NCBI RefSeq assembly: GCF_003285005.1
Contig: NZ_QMFA01000013.1
Location: forward strand, 94,692-158,691
DNA from: Paenibacillus sp. YN15
GTDB lineage: Bacteria > Bacillota > Bacilli > Paenibacillales > NBRC-103111
DNA length: 64,000 nucleotides
Direction: 5' to 3'
Below are positions 7,433-15,745 of this stretch, one piece after another. The translations under genes were made by a program, and so were the position numbers. Position 1 is the stretch's first letter; each line of letters opens with the position of its first letter. Under the pieces are notes generated by a model. That model was not told where the DNA came from and did not search any database. It saw nothing but the letters and a program-made list of their open reading frames with translations.

Positions 7433-8411
7433 CAAGAGAATTTTGGTGACAGGCGGCACCGGCTCCTGGGGGTATGAGTTGGTCAGGCAGCTGCTGGATT
7501 TTGAACCCAAGGAGGTCATCATCTTCTCAAGGAACGAATCCAGCCAGGTGGCTATGCTGCGCACCTTCGAGGACCGCAGACTGACCTTCATCATCGGGGA
7601 TATCCGGGATAAGGAGGCGCTTAGCCGGGCATGTGTACAGATTGATTACGTGTTCCACCTGGCTGCGCTGAAGCATGTGCCGGTGTGCGAGGAGCAGCCG
7701 TACGAAGCCATGAAAACCAATGTGCTGGGCACCCAGTATGTGATTGAGGCGGCCATCGAAAACAAGGTGAAGAAGGTAGTCTACATCTCCACCGACAAAG
7801 CCGCCAACCCCTCCAATTTCTATGGCATGACCAAGGCCATCGGCGAAAAGCTGATTATCCACGCCAATCTGCTTCAGGGAGATACGGAGTTCGTCTGCGT
7901 CCGGGGCGGCAACGTGCTGGGCACCAACGGCAGTGTCATTCACCTGTTCATGAAGCAGATCCGGGAAAAAGGCCGGGTCGGCATCACCGATATGGCCATG
8001 ACCCGCTTCTTCCTGACCCTGCAGGAGGCCATCAGCCTGCTGTTTAAGGCGACGGAGGCCAGCATCGGCGGGGAAACCTTCGTAATGATGATGCCCACGT
8101 GCAAAATCACGGATCTGGCCCAGGTATTGGGAGAGTCCATGGGCAAGCCGGATGTGGAAATGGTGGAGCTGGGCGTCCGGCCGGGGGAAAAGATCCATGA
8201 AATTCTGCTCACCGAATTTGAAAGCCAAACAACGGTCCTTTTTGACGAGCAATATCTGGTGATTCTGCCTACGCTGGAGATTCCCGGCATCAAGGAGCGG
8301 TATGCATCTTATCCCAAAGCGCAAATCAGCAGCTTCTGCTCCAGCCAATCCCTCATGTCCAAGGAACAAATCCGCGAGCTCCTGATTAAGGGAGGCTTCC
8401 TTGCCCAATGA
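7422..8411 (+). CDS. UDP-GlcNAc 4,6-dehydratase, CapE/FnlA-like
   Basis: 329 residues; ATG at 7422 preceded by GGGAGGGAAAGGG and overlapping the upstream gene by 11 bp. It is a short Polysacc_synt_2 type SDR: the N-terminus GGTGSWGYELV binds NAD(P), FHLAALKHVPVCE is conserved, and the active site reads STDKAANPSNFYGMTK. CapE/FnlA of the L-FucNAc route usually carry Met in place of the tyrosine here (MxxxK), so this enzyme keeps the canonical YxxxK as in FlaA1/PseB. It probably dehydrates and may 5-epimerise UDP-GlcNAc to a 4-keto-6-deoxy intermediate for the reductase at 723 and the epimerase at 6338. The stop overlaps the next start (ATGA). Confidence 0.85.
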   Translation: MFRDKRILVTGGTGSWGYELVRQLLDFEPKEVIIFSRNESSQVAMLRTFEDRRLTFIIGDIRDKEALSRACVQIDYVFHLAALKHVPVCEEQPYEAMKTNVLGTQYVIEAAIENKVKKVVYISTDKAANPSNFYGMTKAIGEKLIIHANLLQGDTEFVCVRGGNVLGTNGSVIHLFMKQIREKGRVGITDMAMTRFFLTLQEAISLLFKATEASIGGETFVMMMPTCKITDLAQVLGESMGKPDVEMVELGVRPGEKIHEILLTEFESQTTVLFDEQYLVILPTLEIPGIKERYASYPKAQISSFCSSQSLMSKEQIRELLIKGGFLAQ

Positions 8412-9331
8412 AGGAGCGCACGGTGTTGATTACGGGGGCAGGCGGCTTTACCGGCCGCCATGCCTGCCGGCATTTCGCCGCACACGGCTATTCGGTAGCC
8501 GCAGCCGTCCGGAGGGAGGACGGGGAGCCGATTGAAGGCCGGCTCCATATCTGCGATCTGACCGACAAGGCGGCGGTGAAACGGCTGGTGGAGGAGACGA
8601 AGCCCCGCTTTGTGCTCCACCTGGCCGGGCGGAATGCTGTTGCCGATTCGTGGAAGGACCCGTTGGGCTGTATGGAGGCGAATCTTCTGTCCACCCTGTA
8701 TCTGCTGGAGGCCTTGCGGGGGCTGGAGTATTGCCGGCTGTTGGTGGCCGGCTCCATGCTGGGCTTCGACCTGGCCGATTCGCCCCAGCCCTTGCATCCC
8801 TACAGTCTGGCCAAAACCATGCAGGTGCTGATTGCCCAGGCCTGGAGCTTCCTGTACAGCCAGGAGGTGCTGGTGGCCAAACCCTCCAATCTCATCGGCC
8901 CCGGCCGCTCCAATGGAATCTGCGGGCTTCTGGCCGCCCGGATCGCCCGGTGGGAGAAAGGAACGGATACTTCCAGCTTTTGCCTGTCATCCTGGCATGA
9001 AAAGCGGGATTATCTGGATGTCCGGGATGCGGTAGCCGCGTACCGCGTCATTCTGGAATCCGGCCAGTCCGGCGCTGTTTATCCCGTCTGCTCCGGCGCC
9101 ATGCGTTCCTTGGGCGATCTGGTGGAGACCTACAGGGGACTGACGCCCCTTACCCTTCCCATCGAGGTGGGGAACACTCCGCCGCTTCCGCCGCCGCTGC
9201 CCATGGATGCCTCCCTGACCGGTCGCCTAGGCTGGTCACCGGCCATCCCCTTCACCCAATCCCTGTCGGACGCCCTTGATTTCTGCAGGGAGGACCTGAC
9301 CCGGCAGTCTTGCCCGCCGCAACAGACATAA
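8408..9331 (+). CDS. NAD-dependent sugar-nucleotide epimerase/dehydratase (SDR)
   Basis: 307 residues, start ATG overlapping the previous stop by 4 bp. It has GAGGFTGRHAC for dinucleotide binding, VLHLAGRNAV, an active site with the YSLAK (YxxxK) motif, NLIGPGRSNG, and RDYLDVRDAV, as in extended SDRs such as GDP-mannose 4,6-dehydratase, RmlD and GalE relatives. The serine normally placed before YxxxK appears as GSMLGFD. The exact sugar is not determined; a second 4-keto reductase or epimerase in the deoxyamino-sugar route is the simplest reading. A GT2 gene follows after 17 bp with its own AAGAGGAGGA. Confidence 0.75.
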   Translation: MKERTVLITGAGGFTGRHACRHFAAHGYSVAAAVRREDGEPIEGRLHICDLTDKAAVKRLVEETKPRFVLHLAGRNAVADSWKDPLGCMEANLLSTLYLLEALRGLEYCRLLVAGSMLGFDLADSPQPLHPYSLAKTMQVLIAQAWSFLYSQEVLVAKPSNLIGPGRSNGICGLLAARIARWEKGTDTSSFCLSSWHEKRDYLDVRDAVAAYRVILESGQSGAVYPVCSGAMRSLGDLVETYRGLTPLTLPIEVGNTPPLPPPLPMDASLTGRLGWSPAIPFTQSLSDALDFCREDLTRQSCPPQQT

Positions 9332-9348
9332 AGAGGAGGAACCATGCC

Positions 9349-10065
9349 ATGCTTCCCAGAGTGACCATCGTCATTCCCTTTTATAACGACCCCTACGTGG
9401 AACAGGCTATCTCCAGCGCCCTTGAACAAACCTATCCCAATCTGGAGATCATCGTAGTGGATGACGGCTCCACGCTGTATCAGGACAGAATCAATCCCTT
9501 CGTGTCCCGAATCCATTATTTGGGCAAGGCCAACGGAGGGACGGCCAGCGCCCTCAACCACGGCATTCGGATGTCTACCGGCGATTATATCGCCTGGCTC
9601 AGCTCCGACGATTTGTTCTATCCCCACAAAATCGCCCGCCAGCTGGCTTTTATGCAGCATTATAATTCACTCTTGTCCTTCACCGCCTTCGACCAGATCA
9701 ACGAGTGGGGGCACGTGACCGCTTATGCCCAGGCCGTCCGCTATTCCAGCCAAAGCGAATTTATCCGGGCCTTCTCCACCTGCGATCCCATTAATGGCTG
9801 TACCGTCATGTTCAAAAGGGAGCTGATAGCGCGGGTGGGGATTTTCGACGAAAGCCTGCGGTATACCCAGGATTACGAGTATTGGATCAGGGCGCTCTTG
9901 TCCGGCGTGAACATTCACTTCCTGGATGAACCGCTGACCAAGTACCGCTGGCATGGCCAAATGGGAACCATGCGGTTCCGGCCGCAGATTATGGAGGAAG
10001 TCCAGGCTGTGCAGAATACTTTCCGCCACCGGCTGGAGGCGCTGGCTCTGGCAACGCCTTATTGA
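9349..10065 (+). CDS. Family 2 glycosyltransferase
   Basis: 238 residues; ATG at 9349 is placed 8 bases after AAGAGGAGGA, so the longer frame from 9310 is rejected. GT-A fold: VTIVIPFYNDPYVEQAI, EIIVVDDGS, GTASALNHGI and the metal-binding SSDD are in the expected order, with FDESLRYTQDYEYWIR for the acceptor side. No membrane segment, so it acts on the cytoplasmic face. The following GT2 at 10077 is about half identical, a recent tandem duplication. Both are inverting enzymes by family; donors are unknown. Confidence 0.9.
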   Translation: MLPRVTIVIPFYNDPYVEQAISSALEQTYPNLEIIVVDDGSTLYQDRINPFVSRIHYLGKANGGTASALNHGIRMSTGDYIAWLSSDDLFYPHKIARQLAFMQHYNSLLSFTAFDQINEWGHVTAYAQAVRYSSQSEFIRAFSTCDPINGCTVMFKRELIARVGIFDESLRYTQDYEYWIRALLSGVNIHFLDEPLTKYRWHGQMGTMRFRPQIMEEVQAVQNTFRHRLEALALATPY

Positions 10066-10076
10066 GGAGGTGTGGC

Positions 10077-10787
10077 ATGAATCCGAAAGTAACGGTTGTC
10101 ATTCCTTTTTACAATTGTCCTTATATCGGGCGGGCCATCCGGAGCGTGCTGGATCAGACCTATCCCAACCTGGAGATTATCGTGGTGGATGACGGATCGG
10201 TCCGGCATACGGAGCTGATTGCGCCATATATGGAGCGCCTCCGTTACTTCCGCAAAGCCAACGGCGGAACAGCCAGCGCCATGAATGCGGGGATTCTGAA
10301 TGCCACCGGGGAGTATGTGGCCTGGCTCTCCTCCGACGATATGTATAAGCCGGATAAAATCCGGCGCCAGCTGGAGGTTATGGAGTTTTGGAAGGCGGAC
10401 TTTTGCTTTACCGCCTACGCGGTGATGGATAAGGATGATGTGATTACAGAGAGCTTCGCGGGAACGCCCCTTTCCGCTCCGGGGGATATTTACCGGCTGC
10501 TGGCGCTGTACAATCCCATTAACGGCTGTACCATGATGTGCAGAAAGGAGGTTTTCGGCAGATGCGGCTTGTTCAACGAAAGCCTGCCGTATACCCAGGA
10601 TTACGAGATGTGGCTGCGGCTGGCGGTCAGCGGCGTCAAGCTGCATTATTTGCCGGAGGCGCTGACGATGTACCGGTTTCATGACCAGATGGGGTCCATC
10701 CGCTACCGGCCGGAGCTGCTGGAGGAATTCTTCCGGGTGCAATCCGTCTATAAGGAACGGATGCAGCGATTGCTTGAATGCCTGTAA
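10077..10787 (+). CDS. Family 2 glycosyltransferase (tandem paralogue)
   Basis: 236 residues, ATG at 10077 after GAGGAGGTGTGGC, 11 bp from the previous stop. It repeats the motifs of the preceding gene: VTVVIPFYNCPYIGRAI, EIIVVDDGS, NGGTASAMN, WLSSDDM, FNESLPYTQDYEMWLRLA, MYRFHDQMGSIR. The pair probably adds two related residues to the same glycan. Donor and acceptor cannot be told from sequence. Confidence 0.9.
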   Translation: MNPKVTVVIPFYNCPYIGRAIRSVLDQTYPNLEIIVVDDGSVRHTELIAPYMERLRYFRKANGGTASAMNAGILNATGEYVAWLSSDDMYKPDKIRRQLEVMEFWKADFCFTAYAVMDKDDVITESFAGTPLSAPGDIYRLLALYNPINGCTMMCRKEVFGRCGLFNESLPYTQDYEMWLRLAVSGVKLHYLPEALTMYRFHDQMGSIRYRPELLEEFFRVQSVYKERMQRLLECL

Positions 10788-10806
10788 CGGCAAGGAGGAA
10801 CCATGG

Positions 10807-12036
10807 ATGAAAGTTCTGTTGGCGACATATTGGCTGATTCCGCATATCGGCGGCGTATGGACCTTCATGAACCAGATCAGGAACAGGCTGGAGCGGATGG
10901 GGCATGAGGTGGATCTGCTGGGGAACAGTCCAGATTACAAATACTTCCACATCTATAACAAAGGGCTATCCCTGGATAAAGAGCATCTGCTTCCCATGCT
11001 GGGAACGAAGCTCGGCCAGAGCCTCGCTCCCCATCTGTTCGAGCAGCCGGTGATTTGGCAGAACGAATTTGACCGCTACTGCCTGGAGCTCTCCGCCGCC
11101 TACTTCGGGTTGGAGAAATACGATGTCATCCATACCCAGGATGTCATCTCGGCCCGTGCCCTGGCCCGGGTCAAGCCGAAACGGACGCCGCTGGTGTCCC
11201 ATATTCACGGCTCGGTAGCCACCGAAATGTTTTCCCACTTCAAGATGCATCCGGAGCTGGGCATTCATGAGAATAGCCCGGCCTATAACTATTTCAAGGC
11301 GATGGAATATTACGGGGCTTCCGGAACGGACCTGTCCATTACGGCCAACCATTGGCAGCGCAATATGCTGATTTCCCAATTCGGGGTATCTCCTGAAAAG
11401 GTGGCTGTGTTCCAATACGGGCTGGATGCGGAGCCGTTCTGGGCCAACTTTGCCGCCGGCACCAACATCCGGCGTCCTCCAGGGAAAAAGGTCATTATTT
11501 TCCCGGCCCGCCTGGTTTTTATTAAGGGTGTCCATGTTTTGATCGAAGCCTTGGCCACATTGAAGCAGGCCCGGTCAGATTGGGTATGCTGGATCGCGGG
11601 GGACGGAGACCAGCGGGCGGCTCTGGAGGAGCAGGCCCGCAGGCTCGGCCTTCAGCAGGAGGTGGCTTTTTTGGGCAATCGTTTGGATGTGCCCGGTCTG
11701 CTGGGCCAATCGGATATATTTGTCCATTGCTGCCTGCAGGATAACCAGCCTTTTTCGGTTATGGAGGCGCAGATGGCGGGTCTGCCTGTGCTGGTTTCCT
11801 CCGCCGCCGGTTTGCCCGAAATGGTGGAGCATGGGGTGACCGGACTGATCTCCCCGGTGGGAGACAGCGTAACGCTCTTCCAGCAGCTGAATGCACTGCT
11901 GGAGAATGATGCGTACAGAATCAGGCTGGGGAAGCAAGCCCAGAGCTGGGCCCAGTCCCACTGGTCTTTGGATTTGATGATCTCGCGTCTGTTGGAGGTG
12001 TACGGGAAGGTGATCGAGGCCTCAGGCAGGGCCTGA
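10807..12036 (+). CDS. Family 4 glycosyltransferase
   Basis: 409 residues. ATG at 10807 lies 8 bases after AAGGAGG; the longer open frame from 10681 runs through the GT2 gene and is rejected. Motifs: YWLIPHIGGVWTFMNQI at the N-terminus, VSHIHGSVATEMFSHF, FPARLVFIKGVHVLIEAL for the start of the donor domain, and FSVMEAQMAGLPVLVSSAAGLPEM containing the donor-site glutamate. It is the usual length for a GT4 retaining glycosyltransferase. Part of the same run as the two GT2 genes. Confidence 0.9.
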   Translation: MKVLLATYWLIPHIGGVWTFMNQIRNRLERMGHEVDLLGNSPDYKYFHIYNKGLSLDKEHLLPMLGTKLGQSLAPHLFEQPVIWQNEFDRYCLELSAAYFGLEKYDVIHTQDVISARALARVKPKRTPLVSHIHGSVATEMFSHFKMHPELGIHENSPAYNYFKAMEYYGASGTDLSITANHWQRNMLISQFGVSPEKVAVFQYGLDAEPFWANFAAGTNIRRPPGKKVIIFPARLVFIKGVHVLIEALATLKQARSDWVCWIAGDGDQRAALEEQARRLGLQQEVAFLGNRLDVPGLLGQSDIFVHCCLQDNQPFSVMEAQMAGLPVLVSSAAGLPEMVEHGVTGLISPVGDSVTLFQQLNALLENDAYRIRLGKQAQSWAQSHWSLDLMISRLLEVYGKVIEASGRA

Positions 12037-12060
12037 CAGCGGATTGGAGGAGGTTTTGGC

Positions 12061-12237
12061 ATGCAGGATGACAGGTATAAGGTGCTGGGGGATTTGTATA
12101 ACCGGATATTTGTGACGCAAAGCAGCAGCCAGGGTCTGACGGTGGATTATTACGTATGGAACCGGATCTTTTCCGGCCTGCCCAAGGGTTACCAGCTTCC
12201 GGATATGGCCGTTTATACCTTTTTACCGCATAAATGA
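12061..12237 (+). CDS. 58-residue hypothetical protein
   Basis: A short frame with ATG directly after TTGGAGGAGGTTTTGGC, 24 bp after the GT4 stop and 15 bp before the methyltransferase start. The product begins MQDDRYKVLGDLYNRIF, contains VDYYVWNRIFSGLPKGYQLP and ends in FLPHK; it has no signal peptide or membrane segment. The strong ribosome binding site and tight packing argue for a real gene. No family was recognised. Confidence 0.6.
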   Translation: MQDDRYKVLGDLYNRIFVTQSSSQGLTVDYYVWNRIFSGLPKGYQLPDMAVYTFLPHK

Positions 12238-12252
12238 GGGGAGGATCAAGCA

Positions 12253-12840
12253 GTGAACAACTATTGGGAGCATGTCGATCCAAGGAATTTTTTGCAGTCG
12301 GCCAATGAGGGGTATTACAAGCCGGTCCGGCAGCTGTACAGGTCTTTGCTTGACCAATTGAAGATCTCCAGAATGCTGGAGGTGGGATGCGGTCCCGGCG
12401 TGGATTATGTCGGCGCTGTAAACAGCCGGCCTGCCATTGACTATACCGGTGTGGACATGACCCAGAATATGGTGGATTACTGCACCCGCCAATACCCCGG
12501 AGGCAAATTCATAAAGGGCGATATTCACCGCCTGCCGTTTCAGGACGGGAGCTTCGAGCTTGTGTACTGCAAGGATGTGCTGAACCATCTGGAGGATTGG
12601 GGAGCCGGGTTCTCCGAGCTTTACCGGGTCAGCTCCAAATATGTATTGGTTAATTTCTTCTATGGATTGGGCTCCACCACCTTCACCGGCGTGGAGCATC
12701 ACGACGGCTTTATCAACCATTGGGTGGATTGGAATGAGGTGATGACGCAGATTTTTGCCTTCATGCCCGTAGCCATCAATATTTATCCTCTGGATTGCAA
12801 CCCCAATGAAGAAACGATGATTCTTCTCCAGAAGAAATAG
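12253..12840 (+). CDS. SAM-dependent methyltransferase, class I
   Basis: 195 residues with a GTG start behind GAGGGGAGG. The SAM-binding motif I is MLEVGCGPG near residue 45, followed by YTGVDMTQNMVDYC (acidic residue for the ribose) and FELVYCKDVLNHLEDW, as in Methyltransf_11 proteins. It has the short length typical of small-molecule or sugar methyltransferases. It is the last gene of the first run of the cluster. O-methylation of a sugar in the glycan is a reasonable inference, since methylated sugars occur on Bacillus-group spores. Confidence 0.85.
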   Translation: MNNYWEHVDPRNFLQSANEGYYKPVRQLYRSLLDQLKISRMLEVGCGPGVDYVGAVNSRPAIDYTGVDMTQNMVDYCTRQYPGGKFIKGDIHRLPFQDGSFELVYCKDVLNHLEDWGAGFSELYRVSSKYVLVNFFYGLGSTTFTGVEHHDGFINHWVDWNEVMTQIFAFMPVAINIYPLDCNPNEETMILLQKK

Positions 12841-12847
12841 AAAACAT

Positions 12848-12901
12848 AATCGGCCAGCGCCGCCGCCGGAATTGAAACTGCCGGGGAAGCGCTGGCCGAT
12901 T
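12848..12901. terminator. Hairpin between convergent genes
   Basis: A perfect 13-bp stem: AATCGGCCAGCGC at 12848-12860 and GCGCTGGCCGATT at 12889-12901. There is no clean T-run on either side, though the minus strand continues ATGTTTT. Probably a shared terminator. Confidence 0.6.
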
Positions 12902-12921
12902 GTGTGAACGAAAGACTGCTT

Positions 12922-13554
12922 TCAGGAAATCCGCAGCTGAACGCCGCTTAGGATGTGCTCCCAATAGTGGTGGTTTCCTTCCCATTTGTCCTGATCGGGA
13001 AGCCGGATGGAGCAGGTTCTGCGCAGGGGCCAGTCGTTTTCCACCAGGGTTTGCACATTGAGGTCATGCTGGATCAGGAGCACCTTGAAATCCTTCTTCA
13101 CCAGGCCGGCGAGGACCGCCTCCAGCTCCACAGCCTGATCATAGGTTCCTTCTGTCCGGATAAACAGAATGTGATCCGCCGTTTCCATTTTCTCCAGGAA
13201 GCGGGCCACTCTGCGGTCGTACTTGGCTTTAATTTCAGGATAGGCAGCCAGGTGGGGCGGGAAATTATTGGCGGTGAAGAAATCGTGGTTGGACAAAAAG
13301 TTGTACTGCTGCTCCAGCACCAGATACAGCTTGTCGCTGGCATTGCCTACTACCTTCAGATTGGGATAGTCCATAAATCCGGCAAACCGGTTGGCCAGCA
13401 GCCGGCTAACGTCCGACAGGTTGTAGGAGGCCATCCAGTCCAGCACGCCTGCATAGGGCCGGAGATTGAATCTTTCCAATTGCATGGCAGCCAGGCACAA
13501 ATCGCCCAAGCTGAATATGGCGTCATATTCACCCTTCAAATCTTCCAGCTTCAC
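12922..13554 (-). CDS. DUF1796 family protein (putative papain-like fold)
   Basis: 210 residues on the minus strand, starting with GTG after AAAGGAG. The N-terminal pattern YDAIFSLGDLCLAAMQL, LRPYAGVLDWM and LLANRFAGFM is typical of DUF1796, a family described as putative cysteine peptidases, with the cysteine in LGDLC. A later HxxF/D-rich part (NFPPHLAAYPEIKAKYDRRVARFLE, HILFIRTEGTYDQ) fits the same family. Such genes often sit beside glycosyltransferases. It is opposite in direction to the rest of the cluster. Catalysis has not been shown for the family as far as I know. Confidence 0.75.
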   Translation of the reverse strand: MKLEDLKGEYDAIFSLGDLCLAAMQLERFNLRPYAGVLDWMASYNLSDVSRLLANRFAGFMDYPNLKVVGNASDKLYLVLEQQYNFLSNHDFFTANNFPPHLAAYPEIKAKYDRRVARFLEKMETADHILFIRTEGTYDQAVELEAVLAGLVKKDFKVLLIQHDLNVQTLVENDWPLRRTCSIRLPDQDKWEGNHHYWEHILSGVQLRIS

Positions 13555-13763
13555 GTCGGCTCGCTCCTTTATTGATTATGATGCCTTCCTATACACAGTA
13601 AATGCGCCGGTTATGCCCGGTGATTGTACACTCACAGAAATAAGTTTGGGTTTTCCCCCTCCATGTATGCCCTGCCGTTGTCCGCCCTTCCGCATAAAGT
13701 AATAAGGAATAGCGAGAAAAGCTCTGAAGGCTCCATTTGTCCCTATAAAAGGAGGTTGTCGGC

Positions 13764-14099
13764 TTGTCCATCATGCGTTTGGAAACACTGGCAGGCGGAA
13801 AAATTGACTCCAACTATATTACGTCCATGGACTTGTCGGTGCAGAATCTGGGAGCGGAGGGGTTCGACGTTCTCTTGCATATGTACTATAACGGCGCAGT
13901 CGGATATGTGGCGCTGCATCATGTTCCCGCTTACGGCTCTGTTTGGATACCGGACATTCCCACCAATCTGATCCCTTTTTCCATGCTGCTGGTGACCAAT
14001 ATCAATTCGTACAATACTACGGGAATTATTACTTATGCCAAGCTGAACGGCAATGTGGTGGCCGTTTACAGCCAGGAGGATTTTATTCGGATGCCTTGA
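13764..14099 (+). CDS. Small hypothetical protein, cluster-associated
   Basis: 111 residues, TTG start 8 bases after GGAGG; an ATG three codons in (13773) is the alternative. The product is neutral and beta-rich (VQNLGAEGFDVLLHMYYNGAVGYVALHHVPAYGSVWIPDIP), without signal peptide or membrane segment. The pattern CATAAAGTA at 13693-13701 upstream fits a sigma-K/E -10 but no -35 AC is evident. It begins the second run of the cluster. The function is unknown; like the 2803 and 15279 proteins it may be a structural beta-sandwich. Confidence 0.65.
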   Translation: MSIMRLETLAGGKIDSNYITSMDLSVQNLGAEGFDVLLHMYYNGAVGYVALHHVPAYGSVWIPDIPTNLIPFSMLLVTNINSYNTTGIITYAKLNGNVVAVYSQEDFIRMP

Positions 14100-14173
14100 G
14101 AGCTTTCCGCAGGAAAGCTTGCTTCGAAAGCATCGGCTAAGAGCTTTCCGCAGGAAAGCTTGCTTCGTAAGCA
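14100..14173. repeat. Two direct 33-bp double-hairpin repeats
   Basis: 33 bp at 14100-14132 and 14141-14173 differ at a single base, with a 41-bp period. Each copy holds two palindromes, AGCTTTCC-gca-rich loop-GGAAAGCT and TGCTT-cga/cgt-AAGCA. They fill the gap between the 13764 and 14207 genes and end just before the ribosome binding site of the latter. They may act on mRNA stability or processing, or be a small mobile repeat. Confidence 0.85.
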
Positions 14174-14206
14174 TAACCTTTCGCCGCAGGAGGGGAGCCC
14201 AACGTT

Positions 14207-15268
14207 ATGAAGGTGCTGTTTGTATATTATGTGCCCAGCGGAGGTGTGGAGACGCTGAACCGGGAGAGGTGCCGGGCCCTCCGGAATTATGGCATCGAAG
14301 GGCATTGCCTGTACTACCGCTGGGGAGCGGGATTGCAGAATTCCACCGATTTCCCGGTCTATGTCACCACGGATGACATTGCAGTCAAGCATATTCTGGA
14401 TTCCCATCAGTTCGATGCCATCGTCGCCGTAACGGACCACATGTCCTTTCCGCGCTTACGCCTCTTGGGCTATACCGGCAAGCTGGTGCTGGAAATCCAG
14501 GGTTACGGGCCCAAGCATGTAGCCCGAGAGCAGTTGACCTTGGCGGCGCCTTATATCAATGCTTATGCCAACGGGCTGCTGAATCCATGCACCCCCCATA
14601 TTGACGCGCTGTTTGCGGAGCTGTTTCCCACCAAGCCCCAATTCCGGTTCAACAATTGCTTCGACTATACCCGCTTTACCTACCGTCCGTCGCCCAAGCA
14701 TGATGCGCCCATTATAGCCTGGCTGGGGCGGATTGAGGACAACAAGAACTGGCGGGAGTTCCTGCACATCGGCCATCAGCTGGCGAAGCATGTTCCCGAT
14801 CTAAACATGTGGATGTTCGAGGATCATACCCTTTCCTCCCCGGAGGAGCGGGAGAAATTCATGGAGCTGATCAGCAAGTTGGACCTGGGCCGGCGGCTGA
14901 CCCTGCGCTCCAATGTGCCCCATGCCCAGATGCAGCATTATTTTTCCGTCATCGGCGATTCCGGCGGTTTCCTGTGCTCCACCTCGAAGGTGGAGGGAGC
15001 GCCGTATGCGCTGCTGGAGGCCATGAGCTGCTGCTGTCCCGTCCTGACCAGCAACTCCGACGGTGTATCCACCTCCATCTACCATAACCTGACGGGCAAG
15101 TATTACCAGCTGGGAGATATTGCCCATGCCGTTGCCGAGGCGAAGGAATTAATGGGCAACGGGAAGCTGCGGGAGGCGATCCGGGTCGGCGCCCAGCAGC
15201 ATGTGGTGAATAACTTTAACCCGGACCTGTACTGCAGCCAGTTTATTGCCATGCTTCAATCCTTGTGA
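14207..15268 (+). CDS. Family 4 glycosyltransferase
   Basis: 353 residues, ATG after CAGGAGGGGAGCC. GT-B fold: the N-terminal FVYYVPSGGVETLNRER binds the acceptor side; IIAWLGRIEDNKNWREFLHIG opens the donor domain and SKVEGAPYALLEAMSCCCPVLTSNSDGV carries the EX7E donor motif. A CgeB-like N-terminal signature is not obvious. The next gene starts 10 bp after the stop. Part of the second run of the surface-glycan cluster, downstream of the double-hairpin repeats. Confidence 0.88.
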   Translation: MKVLFVYYVPSGGVETLNRERCRALRNYGIEGHCLYYRWGAGLQNSTDFPVYVTTDDIAVKHILDSHQFDAIVAVTDHMSFPRLRLLGYTGKLVLEIQGYGPKHVAREQLTLAAPYINAYANGLLNPCTPHIDALFAELFPTKPQFRFNNCFDYTRFTYRPSPKHDAPIIAWLGRIEDNKNWREFLHIGHQLAKHVPDLNMWMFEDHTLSSPEEREKFMELISKLDLGRRLTLRSNVPHAQMQHYFSVIGDSGGFLCSTSKVEGAPYALLEAMSCCCPVLTSNSDGVSTSIYHNLTGKYYQLGDIAHAVAEAKELMGNGKLREAIRVGAQQHVVNNFNPDLYCSQFIAMLQSL

Positions 15269-15278
15269 GGTGATGACC

Positions 15279-15668
15279 ATGTACAAAAAATCCGGCTATA
15301 AAACGGAAGCGAAAAAAGGGGAGTTTCAGCCTTTCCCTGTTGGGGAGAGCGAAATTGTGCTCACTTCTGTCACCCTGTCCGGTCTTGTGCCGGCGGACCG
15401 CATTATGCTTTTGTTGGAGATCGGCTGGGATAAGCCGGTAACCTGGGATATGGGGGAGCTGGAGGTCAAAATCCGCAAATATTCCGCCTCCGGCCCCATC
15501 GTCTACCAGATGACGGAGGCTTGCTTCTTCAAGGCCCATACCCGCACCAAGTATGAGGAAGGCGGGGAAGCAGGCCAGGTTTCCTACTTTCTGACCGTCC
15601 GCTCTCCCGAATTGAAGGCCCGGATTGTGGGGCCATATAGCCTGGAGGGAGCGGTATACGGCACGTAA
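15279..15668 (+). CDS. All-beta hypothetical protein, paralogue of 2803 product
   Basis: 129 residues; ATG at 15279 lies 8 bases after GTGAGG, which is better spaced than the ATG at 15273. The N-terminus is basic (MYKKSGYKTEAKKGE), the rest a probable beta-sandwich. LEVKIRKY, IVYQMTEAC and RIVGPYSLEGAVY line up with ITIDIFRV, LIFSVTENL and RVGPESFNAEAY of the protein at 2803. The two bracket the glycosyltransferase genes. There is no signal peptide. A terminator follows at 15721. Function unknown; structural surface protein is inference. Confidence 0.65.
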   Translation: MYKKSGYKTEAKKGEFQPFPVGESEIVLTSVTLSGLVPADRIMLLLEIGWDKPVTWDMGELEVKIRKYSASGPIVYQMTEACFFKAHTRTKYEEGGEAGQVSYFLTVRSPELKARIVGPYSLEGAVYGT

Positions 15669-15720
15669 GTGGAGGTGCCCGGCGCATCCTTGTCCGGCGA
15701 AACCTTGCTGCAAGCAGAGA

Positions 15721-15745
15721 AAACGGCCCGTTGCGGGCCGTTTTT
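15721..15745 (+). terminator. Rho-independent terminator
   Basis: AAACGGCCCG, loop TTG, CGGGCCG and then TTTTT. It ends the 13764-15668 run. Confidence 0.9.

Noticed and set aside
13693..13701. Sigma-K promoter CATAAAGTA before the 13764 gene
   Set aside because: The -10 pattern is perfect but no AC element lies 16-18 bases upstream, so it is only mentioned in the gene entry.
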